Origin: CBDCGJ01 sp965216645
GTDB taxonomy: Bacteria > Pseudomonadota > Alphaproteobacteria > GCA-2731375
NCBI GenBank assembly: GCA_965216645.1
Contig: CBDCGJ010000043.1
Location: forward strand, 83,421-147,420
Direction: 5' to 3'
DNA length: 64,000 nt
Position 1 is the first letter of the stretch; each line of letters begins with the position of its first letter. Shown in pieces: positions 35,518-44,644 of this stretch. The position numbers and the translations under genes are program-made. The notes under the pieces were generated by a model, which saw nothing but the letters and a program-made list of their open reading frames with translations, had not been told where the DNA came from and searched no databases.

Positions 35518-36023
35518 AACGGGACGCGTTCATCGCGAAGTTCGGGGGCGTGTATGAGCATTCACCCTGGATTGCCGCCCAGGTTTTCGACCGTGGATTG
35601 ACTGCGGCACAGGACAATGCGGCCGGATTGGCGGCCGAGATGCGGGATATTCTGGAGATCACGGGTCGGGAAGCCCAATTGGCGTTGCTGCGGGCGCATC
35701 CCGACCTGGCGGGTAAGTTGGCGGTCGCCGGCGAATTGACCGCGTCCTCCACGGCGGAGCAGGCGGGCGCGGCTCTCGACCAATGTTCGCCGGCGGAATT
35801 CGACGCCTTCCAGGCGTTGAACGCCCGCTACATGGAAAAGTTCGGATTTCCCTTCATTCTGGCGGTCCGCGGCTATCATCGCGGCGACATTCTCGAGATA
35901 TTCAAGCGGCGGATCGGCAACGATCCGGATGACGAATTCGACGAAGCGGTGCGCCAAGTCCACCGCATCGCCCGCCTGCGGCTCGATCAACTTTTCGAGG
36001 AAGACCAATTCGAGGAAGAATAA
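35514..36023 (+). CDS. uraD: OHCU decarboxylase
   Basis: A 169-residue enzyme that decarboxylates 2-oxo-4-hydroxy-4-carboxy-5-ureidoimidazoline to S-allantoin, the step after UraH. The catalytic-His motif LLRAHPDLAGKLA is near residue 60, followed by LNARYMEKFGFPFILAVRG. The C-terminus is unusually acidic (FEEDQFEEE). The ATG overlaps the puuE TGA. Confidence 0.94.
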   Translation: MKRDAFIAKFGGVYEHSPWIAAQVFDRGLTAAQDNAAGLAAEMRDILEITGREAQLALLRAHPDLAGKLAVAGELTASSTAEQAGAALDQCSPAEFDAFQALNARYMEKFGFPFILAVRGYHRGDILEIFKRRIGNDPDDEFDEAVRQVHRIARLRLDQLFEEDQFEEE

Positions 36024-36024
36024 G

Positions 36025-37026
36025 ATGAGTGACCCCGTAGATCTCCCCGAATTCGCCCGGCATCGGGTCAATCTGGCTTCGCCCCGTCTGGGCAGCGAAG
36101 TGATCCAGGTGACCGACGAGTTTTTCGCGCCCGGACACCGGATGCTCGACGATCGGCCGGCGGTCTTCATCCCGGACAAATACGACGATAACGGCAAATG
36201 GATGGACGGCTGGGAAAGCCGGCGCCGCCGCGACAGCGGCCACGATCATTGCGTCGTTCGTCTGGGCGTGGCCGGCCGGATCAGCGGTGTGGATATCGAC
36301 ACCAGCCATTTCACCGGCAATTACCCGCCCGCGGCGGCAATAGAAGGCTGTCTTAGCGACACGCCGCCGGATGTCGACACGGACTGGGTCGAAATACTGC
36401 CGGCCAGCGATCTCGGTCCCGACTCTCATCACCTGCTGCCCGTCGAAGACGACGGTGTCTACAACTATCTGAAACTAAACATCTACCCGGATGGCGGCGT
36501 GGCCCGATTGCGGGTCTACGGCGAGCCGATGCGGGCTTGGAGCGAGGCGGAGCGACAACAAACCCACGAGCTGTCGGCGTTGGCGAATGGCGGCCGGGTG
36601 ATCGCCTACAACAATGCCCATTACGGCGATACCTGGGCGATCCTGAGCGAAGGTCGCGGCCGGGATATGGGCGACGGGTGGGAGACCCGGCGCCGGCGCA
36701 AACCCGGCAACGATTGGATCATCGTGCAACTCGGCGCGCCCGGTATCGTGGAGCGGATCGAGGTCGACACCGCCCACTTCAAGGGGAATTATCCCGACCG
36801 TTGTTCGGTGCAGGGCGCCTTGGTCGAGGCCGGGACAGCGGACAGCATCGTCACTCAGGCTATGTTCTGGGAGACCTTGATGGCCCACCGCAAGCTCGAA
36901 GCCGACAGCATCCACCATTTCGGCTCGGAAGAAATCCTGTCGACGGAGCCGGTAAGCCACGTGAAGTTGAACATTTACCCTGATGGCGGGATCAGCCGAT
37001 TCAGAATATTCGGTAAGCTCGCATGA
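36025..37026 (+). CDS. alc: Allantoicase
   Basis: A 333-residue enzyme hydrolysing allantoate to ureidoglycolate and urea. It is an internal duplication of two jelly-roll halves: GWESRRRRDSGHDHCVVRLG near residue 65 pairs with GWETRRRRKPGNDWIIVQLG near 218, and VDIDTSHFTGNYP pairs with VDTAHFKGNYP. Each half ends with LNIYPDGG. It begins one base after uraD and overlaps allA by 4 bases. Confidence 0.95.
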   Translation: MSDPVDLPEFARHRVNLASPRLGSEVIQVTDEFFAPGHRMLDDRPAVFIPDKYDDNGKWMDGWESRRRRDSGHDHCVVRLGVAGRISGVDIDTSHFTGNYPPAAAIEGCLSDTPPDVDTDWVEILPASDLGPDSHHLLPVEDDGVYNYLKLNIYPDGGVARLRVYGEPMRAWSEAERQQTHELSALANGGRVIAYNNAHYGDTWAILSEGRGRDMGDGWETRRRRKPGNDWIIVQLGAPGIVERIEVDTAHFKGNYPDRCSVQGALVEAGTADSIVTQAMFWETLMAHRKLEADSIHHFGSEEILSTEPVSHVKLNIYPDGGISRFRIFGKLA

Positions 37027-37527
37027 TCGAGCTGACGCCGGCGCCGTTGACGGAAGCGGCGTTCGCACCGTTCGGTCAGGTCATCGAGGCCGGCATTGGC
37101 GAACCTTTAAAAGATCAACGAAGGGACGACGGAACGCTTCCACGACCTGGCCCCGGTCGAACTCGGTGCCAATGGACGGCCGATGATCAACATCTTCCGC
37201 GGTCAACCGCGTTCGCGGCCGGTGGCGATCCGCATGTTGGAGCGTCATCCGCTCGGCAGTCAGGCTTTTGTCCCCTTACGCGGGCAAGACTTTCTCATTG
37301 TCGTGGCGCCACCGAGACCGCGCGTGACGGCCGACGACCTGCGGGCTTTTCATGCGCGCGGTGGGCAGGGTGTCAATTATGCCCGAGGCACTTGGCATCA
37401 TCCCTTGCTCTGCCTGGAGAAAGACAGCGATTTTCTGGTCATCGATCGGGGTGGACCGGGAAGTAACCTGGACGAATTCTGGTTCCCGGACAATTGGCCG
37501 AAGATCGAATTACGAGCAGCGTTATGA
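37023..37527 (+). pseudogene. allA: Ureidoglycolate lyase, frameshifted
   Basis: The enzyme splits ureidoglycolate to glyoxylate and urea. The first 29 residues or so (TPAPLTEAAFAPFGQVIEAG) are in one frame; INEGTTERFHDLAPVELG, PMINIFRGQPRS and the C-terminal metal-site region NYARGTWHHPLLCLE are in the next. Removing one A from the run at 37109-37112 joins them into a normal protein of about 167 residues. Either a mutation or a homopolymer base-call error. Without it the pathway would stop at ureidoglycolate, which can also decay spontaneously. Confidence 0.9.
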
Positions 37528-38775
37528 CCGCCGCAGCCCGCGGCCCTTGGTGATCGCGGTGTCCCCGAAGCGGTCGCGCAGGGTGTCAAGCGCGCGTTCG
37601 GCCTTTTCCCTGCGCTGACGATCCGGGTCCGCAAGATCGATCGGATCGGCGCCGTCTGCGTCGGAGATGTTGCTGAGGCCGATCCCCAACAGGCGATAGA
37701 AGGTGCCATCCACTTCCTTGACCAAAAGATCGCGGCCGCGCTTGTAGATCACGTCCGCCATCTGCGTCGGATCGGACAGGCTGGAGGACCGGGTGCGGAT
37801 TTTGAAGTCGGCGCTACGCAGCTTCAGGGTCACCACGCTGCCGGCCACGCCGGAGGATTTTAGTCGTTTCGACACCCGTTCGCTCTGCCGCCAAAGGATG
37901 CGGTCCAGTTCTTCGAGATCGGCGATATCTTTGAAAAACGTCGTTTCCGACGACACGCTCTTAGCGGCGCTGCGCGGATTGACACGACGCATGTCCTGCC
38001 CGCGGGAAAACCGATACATCCGCTGACCCATGGCGCCATATCGGCTCATCAATTCGGTTTCCTCCATGGTCTGCAATTGCGAAATCCGCGTGATGCCGTC
38101 GCGAGCGAGCTTTTTCTGCAGTGCCTTGCCGGCGCCCCAGATGATGCTGACCGATTGCTGCGCCAGAAAGTCCAGTGCCTCCGCCTGACCGACGATGGCG
38201 AAGCCGCGGGGCTTGTCGAGGTCCGATGCGACCTTGGCGAGGAATTTGTTGTAGCTGAGGCCGATCGAGGCGGAAACGCCGATCTCGTCCTCGATGCGCT
38301 GCACCAATTGCGCCAGGGAGCGGGCCGGCGATTGACCGTGAAGCCGCTCCGTCCCGCCCAGATCGAGAAACGCTTCATCCAACGACAGCGGCTCGACGAT
38401 GGGCGTGTAGGCTTTCATGAGGTTGCGGATCTCCCGACTGACGACGGCATATTTCGACATGTCGGGTTTGATCACGACCGCGTCCGGGCAGGCTTTGAGC
38501 GCCTTGAACATGGGCATGGCCGAATGCACGCCGAAGGTGCGGGCGACATAGCAGGCGGCGCTGACCACGCCGCGTCTGCCGCCGCCGACGATCACCGGCT
38601 TGTCCGTCAAACTCGGATCGTCGCGCTTCTCGACCGAGGCGTAAAAGGAATCGCAATCGAGGTGGGCGATGCTTAGTTCGTCCAATTCGGCGTGACGAAG
38701 AACCCGTGGCGAGCCGCAGGCGCCGCATCTTCCAGCGTCCGTTTCCGTCAGGCAATCGCGGCAGAAGCCCCGCAT
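37522..38775 (-). CDS. dinB: DNA polymerase IV (Y-family) with N-terminal zinc-ribbon-like motif
   Basis: A 417-residue translesion polymerase. Palm motifs are AHLDCDSFYASVEKRDDP, PLSLDEAFLD with the catalytic acidic pair, and GLSYNKFLAKVASDLDKP. The little-finger domain follows near residue 235. The first 22 residues hold FCRDC and RCGAC, a four-Cys zinc-ribbon-like extension found in some alphaproteobacterial DinB proteins. ATG at 38775 is favoured because an in-frame start at 38826 would run into the ROK gene. The ends of dinB and allA overlap by 6 bases (convergent). Confidence 0.94.
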   Translation of the reverse strand: MRGFCRDCLTETDAGRCGACGSPRVLRHAELDELSIAHLDCDSFYASVEKRDDPSLTDKPVIVGGGRRGVVSAACYVARTFGVHSAMPMFKALKACPDAVVIKPDMSKYAVVSREIRNLMKAYTPIVEPLSLDEAFLDLGGTERLHGQSPARSLAQLVQRIEDEIGVSASIGLSYNKFLAKVASDLDKPRGFAIVGQAEALDFLAQQSVSIIWGAGKALQKKLARDGITRISQLQTMEETELMSRYGAMGQRMYRFSRGQDMRRVNPRSAAKSVSSETTFFKDIADLEELDRILWRQSERVSKRLKSSGVAGSVVTLKLRSADFKIRTRSSSLSDPTQMADVIYKRGRDLLVKEVDGTFYRLLGIGLSNISDADGADPIDLADPDRQRREKAERALDTLRDRFGDTAITKGRGLRRS

Positions 38776-38785
38776 CGTATCCTCG

Positions 38786-39685
38786 TCAGAGCCAGGCCGC
38801 GCCCCGTACGCCACTGTCGTCGCCAAAGTGGGCGCGGCGCAGATCTATGGCGACGTCCGGCGTCAAAGTATAGCGACTTACTCGAGTGGGGACGAGGTTG
38901 TAGAGCATGTCGATGTTCGACAAGCCGCCGCCGAGAACAATCACGGCGGGGTCGAGCGTATGTACCAGACCGGCGAGGGCGCGCGCCAACCGGTCGCCAT
39001 AGACGTCCAATGTCTGTCGCGCCGAATCGTCCGAACAGGCGGCAATCTGCTTCGCCGTCTTGTCTTCGCCGGTCATTTCCAAGTGCAACGCGCTGAGAGC
39101 GGGGCCGGAGAGATAGGCTTCGAGGCAGCCAAGACGGCCGCAGGGACATCGACGCGGCGGATTGCCGTCGTCGAGAGGTGGCATCGGCGTATGACCCCAT
39201 TCGCCGGCTAGACCGTTGGGGCCGGCCATTAACTTTCCCTCGTGAACGAAACCGGCGCCGACGCCGGTGCCGAGGATGAGGCCGGCCACGGTGCCATCGG
39301 TTCCGGCGGCGACGCCATCCCGCGCTTCGGACAGCGCAAAGCAATCGGCGTCGTTGGCGAGCTTCACCGGCCGGCCGGTTGCCGTTGACAAGTCGGTTAC
39401 CAACGGACGACCGACCAATTGGGGCAAGTTGACCAAAACCTTGATTTCGCCCGCCGAGGTTACCGTTCCAGGAAGCGCGACGCCGATCCTTCCGGCTTTT
39501 AAATTCGATTTATTCTCAATATCTTCAATAAGATTTATAATCTCATTTTTGAAGTTCGCGTAATTGCCGCCGGATCGATCGATGCGGCGGCGGGCAGTCT
39601 CCGCACCTTGCCCGTTCAAGATCACGGCGGTGATCTTGCTACCGCCGATATCGAGACCGAGCCTGATCTTTCCGTCAGTCGCCAT
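38786..39685 (-). CDS. ROK family sugar kinase
   Basis: A 299-residue cytosolic kinase of the ROK family (fructokinase, glucokinase or N-acetylhexosamine kinase). ATP-binding LGLDIGGSKITAVIL starts near residue 8; GTGVGAGFVHEGKL and the zinc-binding GHTPM...CPCGRLGCLEAYLSG block follow. The substrate is not clear from sequence. The ATG at 39685 overlaps the HAD gene end by 11 bases; upstream in-frame ATGs at 39691 and beyond are possible. Confidence 0.9.
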   Translation of the reverse strand: MATDGKIRLGLDIGGSKITAVILNGQGAETARRRIDRSGGNYANFKNEIINLIEDIENKSNLKAGRIGVALPGTVTSAGEIKVLVNLPQLVGRPLVTDLSTATGRPVKLANDADCFALSEARDGVAAGTDGTVAGLILGTGVGAGFVHEGKLMAGPNGLAGEWGHTPMPPLDDGNPPRRCPCGRLGCLEAYLSGPALSALHLEMTGEDKTAKQIAACSDDSARQTLDVYGDRLARALAGLVHTLDPAVIVLGGGLSNIDMLYNLVPTRVSRYTLTPDVAIDLRRAHFGDDSGVRGAAWL

Positions 39686-40349
39686 GGCCATTGCGGAACA
39701 CGGTACGGATATGCGCCAAGGCGTCGGGCCAAATATCGATCCGCGCGTTGCTGCCTTCGGCCGGCTCAAGAAGTTTGGCCAACCGCGAATCCCCGATGAA
39801 ATGCAGCCGATGAACGCCCGGTGCGTGTTCGGCCACGGAATCGATATTGTGCGGGATATCGTCCATGAAAACGACGGGGGCTTTATGGGTTTCGGCCAGA
39901 TAGGCCACCGCCGGACCCTTGCGGCCGATATTGGCGACTACCGGAATTTCCAAACCATGATTTTTGAGAGCTTCTGCTCGTTTCGCCCGTTGTTCGAGCG
40001 GGATGTTCGTCAGCACGACGATTTCCGCCTCCCGGCTTAAAGCGGAAAGGCATTCGACGGCATCGTCGATTAACGGCATGTCGACAGTGCCGACGGCGAA
40101 AAAATCATGGATCAACTGTCGGACGTCGCCGGCGTCCACCGCGACATCGTCGCTTCTACGGCGAATATTGCCGGTTAATGCGAATGTACGCAGGTCAAGA
40201 TACAAATCGTTACTTGCGAGATGACGCTCCAACCCCTCGACAAAAGCGAAAATAACCTCGTCGGCGTCGCTAATCAAAAGCGGACGATCGCGGTCCAAGC
40301 GCAGCTCGGCCAACTGAAGCAGGACGTCATCATGAACTTTATCTGGCAT
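39675..40349 (-). CDS. HAD-superfamily hydrolase
   Basis: A 224-residue HAD-like phosphatase. Motif I is DADEV (residues near 28, nucleophile Asp then second Asp), motif II VVLTNIP near 115, the motif III lysine lies near KGPAVAYLAE and motif IV is FMDDIPHNIDSV. The cap is small. Substrate unknown; the overlap with the ROK kinase suggests a sugar-phosphate role, as inference. Confidence 0.85.
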   Translation of the reverse strand: MPDKVHDDVLLQLAELRLDRDRPLLISDADEVIFAFVEGLERHLASNDLYLDLRTFALTGNIRRRSDDVAVDAGDVRQLIHDFFAVGTVDMPLIDDAVECLSALSREAEIVVLTNIPLEQRAKRAEALKNHGLEIPVVANIGRKGPAVAYLAETHKAPVVFMDDIPHNIDSVAEHAPGVHRLHFIGDSRLAKLLEPAEGSNARIDIWPDALAHIRTVFRNGHGD

Positions 40350-40373
40350 GGAACAGGTATCGGTTAAGGTAAA

Positions 40374-40649
40374 TCAAGTACTTAAAAATTCGCCTGCAAG
40401 GCACCGCCGGGCGGCCGCAGGCAGCTCCGGACTTAGCTCGGCCGCGTCGCATAGAGCGAGCAAATCGGACTCATGGGCAAGGAAAAAATCCAGCACACCC
40501 GCCAAAAAAGCCGGGTCTTCGGCATTCGCTTCGAACTCTTCCCGTGCGACACCGCTCACCGACATGAAGCGACCGCGCAGCGTTTCGTCGGCGACAAGAT
40601 AGCCAAGCGCCTGCAACGCTATGGTTTCGGCTTCGTTACGATTGACCAT
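40374..40649 (-). CDS. DUF3572 family protein
   Basis: A 91-residue acidic, helical protein of unknown function. The N-terminus NRNEAETIALQALGYLVADE and the stretch PAFLAGVLDFFLAHESDLLA match the DUF3572 family, which is restricted to alphaproteobacteria and commonly stands next to divK, as here (divergent, 141 bp apart). No enzymatic motif is visible. Confidence 0.85.
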   Translation of the reverse strand: MVNRNEAETIALQALGYLVADETLRGRFMSVSGVAREEFEANAEDPAFLAGVLDFFLAHESDLLALCDAAELSPELPAAARRCLAGEFLST

Positions 40650-40790
40650 GTGTTAATATCTCCGAAAGGATATTTACGGTACTATGGACTAGGATCAACT
40701 GATTGTCTTGCTTGGCCTTCTTCGGATGAAGTGGTAAGAGACATTTAATTCGGAATACCGGCAACCGCCGCGACATAGGTAAGTTTTGTA

Positions 40791-41156
40791 ATGTCAAAAA
40801 CGGTACTCATTGTCGAAGACAATGAACTCAATATGAAGTTGTTTACGGATCTATTGGACGCCCATGGATACGATACTATTCAAACCAAGGACGGCATGGA
40901 GGCCTTGGTGCTGGCGCGCGATCATCGCCCGGATTTGATCCTGATGGACATCCAGTTACCGGAAGTGTCGGGCCTGGAAATAACGAAATGGATAAAGGAG
41001 GACGATGATCTGAAGTCGATCCCGGTGGTGGCGGTGACGGCTTTTGCGATGAAGGGAGATGAGGAAAAAATCCGCGAAGGTGGCTGTGAAGCCTATATCG
41101 CGAAACCGATCTCTCTGCAGCAATTTCTGGATACAGTGAAGCGGTTCTTGGATTAG
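40791..41156 (+). CDS. divK: Single-domain response regulator DivK
   Basis: A 121-residue stand-alone receiver that controls cell-cycle kinases such as DivJ, PleC and DivL-CckA. It has acidic residues at 10-11, the phospho-acceptor Asp53 (LILMDIQLPEVSG, same position as in Caulobacter DivK), Thr in VVAVTAFAMKGD and Lys105 in AKPISL. pleD follows 6 bp downstream, the standard arrangement. Confidence 0.95.
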   Translation: MSKTVLIVEDNELNMKLFTDLLDAHGYDTIQTKDGMEALVLARDHRPDLILMDIQLPEVSGLEITKWIKEDDDLKSIPVVAVTAFAMKGDEEKIREGGCEAYIAKPISLQQFLDTVKRFLD

Positions 41157-41162
41157 TGTGAC

Positions 41163-42533
41163 ATGGTCGCCCGTGTGCTTGTAGTTGACGATATCCTCGT
41201 CAACGTTAAGCTTTTAGAGGCAAAGTTAACGAAGGAGTATTTCGACGTCCTGACCGCATCCGGTGGTCAGGAAGCCCTCGACATCGCCCTCAAGGACGCG
41301 CCCGACCTCATCCTCTTGGACGTGATGATGCCTGAGATGGACGGCTTCGAGGTTTGTAGTAGGATCAAGGCCGATCAACGAACCATGCATATCCCCGTCG
41401 TCATGGTCACGGCATTGAGTGAGCAGTCAGACCGGGTCAGGGGTCTGCAGGCGGGCGCCGACGATTTTCTGACAAAGCCGGTGAACGATGTCGCGCTGTT
41501 CGCGCGGGTACGCTCCTTGGTCCGATTGAAGATGATGACCGACGAGCTGCGCATGCGGGAGCAAACGAGCAACAATTTCGGCGTCATCGAAGCCATCGAT
41601 CCGGACAAATTGACCGGCTTTGGCCAGGTTTTGGTGGTCGAGGAAGACGAGGCCACGGCCAATGTCATCGAAAGCTATCTGTCCACGGAAAACATCGTTA
41701 CTCTAGTGAACACGGAGTTGGACGCGGTCAAGGCGGCGCGGAAGGGGAATCTTGATCTTTGCATTATCTCCATGTCGGTCGAACGTTTCGATCCGCTACG
41801 GCTTTGTTCGCAGCTCCGCAGTTTCGAGGAAACCCGCCAAACCCCGATGCTGGTGTTGATGGAGGATACCTCGCTCGAGCAGGAACGCCTGGTCAAGGCC
41901 ATGGAACTCGGGGTCAACGACTATGTTGTCCGGCCAATCGACGAAAACGAACTGATCGCCCGCTGCCGCACCCAGATAAGACGCAAGCATTACGAAGACC
42001 GGTTGCGGGACAATTACCATGCCTCCATGGCGCTGGCTGTGACGGACAGTCTCACGGGACTGTATAATCGCCGTTACATGGAGGCGCACTTGGATCATCT
42101 GTTGGTCGAAAGCCGGGCCCGTGGCGGTCGTCCGGTTTCGTTTCTGATGATCGATATCGACCATTTCAAAGTGGTGAACGATACCTATGGGCATGCCGTC
42201 GGCGACGATATCCTGCGCGAATTCGCTGAGCGCCTGCGCCGGGGCATCCGTGGTATCGATCTGGCCGCCCGGTACGGCGGTGAGGAATTCGTTGTCGTCA
42301 TGCCCGATACGACCATCGAGGAAGCGCATCGGGTCGCCGAACGTCTGCGCAAGGATATTTCCGCCAATCCGTTTCGGGTCGAGGAACCGACTGGCGAACT
42401 ATCCGTCACGGTCAGTATCGGCGCGACCCAAACGGTCGATTCAAACGAAAATGCCGTCCAGCTGGTTAAGCGGGCGGACGTCGCGCTGTTCGAGGGCAAG
42501 CGTTCCGGCCGCGATCAGGTGGTCGTCAAATAG
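41163..42533 (+). CDS. pleD: Response regulator diguanylate cyclase PleD
   Basis: A 456-residue enzyme making cyclic di-GMP. Receiver 1 has Asp53 in LILLDVMMPEMDGFEV. Receiver 2 (about 155-275) lacks an acceptor (LDLCIISMSVERFD), as in known PleD, and serves dimerisation. The GGEEF domain has SLTGLYNRRYME, ARYGGEEFVVV and an allosteric inhibition site RGID five residues before GGEEF, so product inhibition is expected. It is cotranscribed with divK. Confidence 0.96.
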   Translation: MVARVLVVDDILVNVKLLEAKLTKEYFDVLTASGGQEALDIALKDAPDLILLDVMMPEMDGFEVCSRIKADQRTMHIPVVMVTALSEQSDRVRGLQAGADDFLTKPVNDVALFARVRSLVRLKMMTDELRMREQTSNNFGVIEAIDPDKLTGFGQVLVVEEDEATANVIESYLSTENIVTLVNTELDAVKAARKGNLDLCIISMSVERFDPLRLCSQLRSFEETRQTPMLVLMEDTSLEQERLVKAMELGVNDYVVRPIDENELIARCRTQIRRKHYEDRLRDNYHASMALAVTDSLTGLYNRRYMEAHLDHLLVESRARGGRPVSFLMIDIDHFKVVNDTYGHAVGDDILREFAERLRRGIRGIDLAARYGGEEFVVVMPDTTIEEAHRVAERLRKDISANPFRVEEPTGELSVTVSIGATQTVDSNENAVQLVKRADVALFEGKRSGRDQVVVK

Positions 42534-42570
42534 TCCTGGAAACTACTCGAAAAATCGTGCCGAAATGACA

Positions 42571-42595
42571 AACGGCGCGGGCTGACCGCGCCGTT
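42571..42595. terminator. Hairpin terminator between pleD and rpmG
   Basis: A perfect 10-bp stem (AACGGCGCGG and its complement) around GCTGA lies between the convergent pleD and rpmG genes. It lacks a long T run but can serve both strands. Confidence 0.7.
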
Positions 42596-42618
42596 CGAAA
42601 CTTTCATCGAAGCTAAAG

Positions 42619-42786
42619 CTATTTGATCTTAGCTTCCTTGAATTCCACATGTTTGCGGGCGACCGGATCGTATTTCTTCATTGAAATCTTCTCCGTCTGG
42701 GTCCGCGGGTTCTTCTTGGTCACGTAGTAGTAGCCGGTGTCGGCGGTTGAGACCAATTTGATTTTGACGGTCGCCGGTTTAGCCAT
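42619..42786 (-). CDS. rpmG: 50S ribosomal protein L33
   Basis: A 55-residue ribosomal protein, found by reading the minus strand directly. It starts MAKPATVKIKLVSTADTGYY, continues with TKKNPRTQTEKISMKKYDP and ends EFKEAKIK. It has no cysteine, so it is the zinc-free form of L33. A GGAGACGCCGAG ribosome site precedes the ATG. It lies between pleD and an MFS gene, as usual in alphaproteobacteria. Confidence 0.95.
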   Translation of the reverse strand: MAKPATVKIKLVSTADTGYYYVTKKNPRTQTEKISMKKYDPVARKHVEFKEAKIK

Positions 42787-42846
42787 CTCGGCGTCTCCTC
42801 ATGGATTACGTAATGTTTCCGGAACATAACGCGCGGGGCGGCGAAG

Positions 42847-44022
42847 TCAAGCGCCGCGGCCGCTCAGATGGACACCTCGAAAGACGAACAGAACCAAAAA
42901 CAAAGCACAGCCGCCTGCCAAGATGCCGGGCAAGCCGAAGCGCGGCGCGACCTCCATGGACAGGCCCGCGACGGCTGGCCCGACAAGGCTACCCAGGCCC
43001 CAAAGCAGGCTGATACCGGCATTCGCCTGGACAAGATCGCCGCCCTTGAAACGTTCGCCGACCGCCGCCAACGCGCAGGTGTAGATGCCGGCGCCGCAGC
43101 CACCGGCGATCGCGAGCGTCGTGTAAAGAAACGGCTTGTAACCGAGCATAAAGGGCAGGACGAGTGTCGCCACACCGGTGAAGAAGGCGCACAGCCCCAT
43201 CATTCTTATGCGCCCGAAACGGTCACTCAAAATTCCGATCGGCAGTGGGAGCAGGACACCGCCAAGGCCCACCGCCGCGACCAATAGGGCGCTTTCGGAG
43301 GCGTCCAAGCCATTGCTGATCCCGAAAACCGGTAGCAGATTGCCGCTGGCCATTTCGTAAAACGCGGCGAGCAGGGCGGCGGCCGCGACCCGGGGCGCGA
43401 GGCGGAAAAATTTCATATAGGAGGTCGACGGTTTGCCCCCCAGCCCGACATCCGAGGCACCGGCGAAGCCGACCGGCAAGATCGCGACGATCAAAAACGC
43501 CACCGCGGTTAGGAAAGGCAGCCAGCCTTGAATGCCGGTAAACGTGAGGACGCTCGGGCCGATGGCGAAACCGATCGACAGGCAGGTCGTGTATATGGCC
43601 AGCAAGGCGCCGCGATGGCGGTCGTCGGCCAGATGATTGATCCAGGCTTCGCTGACCACGAACAATCCGGAAGCCGCCGCACCCATGAGAAATCGGCCGA
43701 GGAACCAGACCGGCAAAGCTTCGAAGGCGGGGAGAACCAGAAAGCAGATCACGTCCACGACGAGACAGAGAACCAGGAACGGCCGGGCGCCGAAGCGGGC
43801 CGTCAGTTTCGGTATGATCGGCGACATCAACAGGATGCCCAAGGCTGTCATCGCCGCGTTCATGCCGATCACGCCGGAACCGTGACCCCGGCTTTCCAGG
43901 ACCAGGGCGATCAGTGGGCCGCCCATACCGAGCGTGATGCCGAACACGCTGATGCAGGCGATGGCGGCGATCAGGCCGCGCAGACGGACGCGCGGGTCGA
44001 GCGCCGCCGACGGATCACTCAT
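42847..44022 (-). CDS. MFS transporter (YcaD-like)
   Basis: A 391-residue inner-membrane transporter with twelve hydrophobic segments. The loop 2-3 region reads PKLTARFGARPF and the second-half equivalent is GILSDRFGRIRMMG. LGRFLMGAAASGLFVVSEAW and DRHRGALLAIYTTCLSIGFAIG are typical of the YcaD/drug-efflux-like subgroup. The substrate is unknown. Its start overlaps the end of the adjacent Nudix gene by 8 bases. Confidence 0.88.
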   Translation of the reverse strand: MSDPSAALDPRVRLRGLIAAIACISVFGITLGMGGPLIALVLESRGHGSGVIGMNAAMTALGILLMSPIIPKLTARFGARPFLVLCLVVDVICFLVLPAFEALPVWFLGRFLMGAAASGLFVVSEAWINHLADDRHRGALLAIYTTCLSIGFAIGPSVLTFTGIQGWLPFLTAVAFLIVAILPVGFAGASDVGLGGKPSTSYMKFFRLAPRVAAAALLAAFYEMASGNLLPVFGISNGLDASESALLVAAVGLGGVLLPLPIGILSDRFGRIRMMGLCAFFTGVATLVLPFMLGYKPFLYTTLAIAGGCGAGIYTCALAAVGERFKGGDLVQANAGISLLWGLGSLVGPAVAGLSMEVAPRFGLPGILAGGCALFLVLFVFRGVHLSGRGA

Positions 44023-44644
44023 ATTTCACGTTGGGCACGCCGTAACGATAACTGAACAGCGGGACCCCCTGCGCTTCATGTCCTTGAAGCCGGCGCTGCA
44101 CTTCCTGCAGGACGAACTCGGTGACGTCGACCAAAGGCAATGCCAGGGCATCGCGTATCGTCACCCATTTCAGGTCCAGTAGTTCGACGCTGTCCGCCGG
44201 CGTTCCGCGGGCATATTCCGCATGGACGGTGAAGAAGCGGGCGTGGAAACGGATCGGGCTGTCCGATGGCGTAATGGCGCGCGCGACATAGTCGAGCTGG
44301 CGCATGTCGGGGCGGAAGCCGGCGTCGTCCAACTCGCCGAACAACAGGCCGGTTTCCTCATAAGTTTCCCGCAGTGCGGCGGTGGCCAATGCGCGGGCGA
44401 CCCGCGGCGACCATTTGCGTTCCATCTTCCGCGCGACATTCGGGGCGAGGTCGCTGATCCCGACGACGCCGTGGTCGGCGCCGTCGACACGGCCGCCGGG
44501 AAAGACATAAACGTTCGGCATGAAACGGTGCTTGGCGTTGCGCCGGCCGAGCAGGACTTCCGCGTCATCGCCGTCGCCGCGCAGAATGACCAGACTGGCG
44601 GCGTTTCTGGGGCGAACCGGTTTTTCGGGGGGCGGACGCTTCAT
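44015..44644 (-). CDS. Nudix hydrolase (expanded-box type)
   Basis: A 209-residue pyrophosphohydrolase. VFPGGRVD is separated from the helix motif ALRETYEETGLLFGE by an insertion of about 35 residues (ISDLAPNVARKMERKWSPRV), as in the NUDT19/RP2 type that can act on acyl-CoA or other nucleotides. A closely related gene lies immediately upstream (tandem paralogue), with a 4-base overlap. Substrate unknown. Confidence 0.88.
   Translation of the reverse strand: MKRPPPEKPVRPRNAASLVILRGDGDDAEVLLGRRNAKHRFMPNVYVFPGGRVDGADHGVVGISDLAPNVARKMERKWSPRVARALATAALRETYEETGLLFGELDDAGFRPDMRQLDYVARAITPSDSPIRFHARFFTVHAEYARGTPADSVELLDLKWVTIRDALALPLVDVTEFVLQEVQRRLQGHEAQGVPLFSYRYGVPNVKYE

Noticed and set aside
34600..37527. 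TPP or purine riboswitch in front of the pyrimidine or purine genes
   Set aside because: The leaders of the SBP, uraH and puuE genes are short and show no conserved riboswitch core by eye.
40653..40680. CtrA TTAA-N7-TTAA site between DUF3572 and divK
   Set aside because: Only one TTAA is present at the right spacing. An AATATC-N8-GATATT repeat (40655-40674) is there but does not match the CtrA motif.
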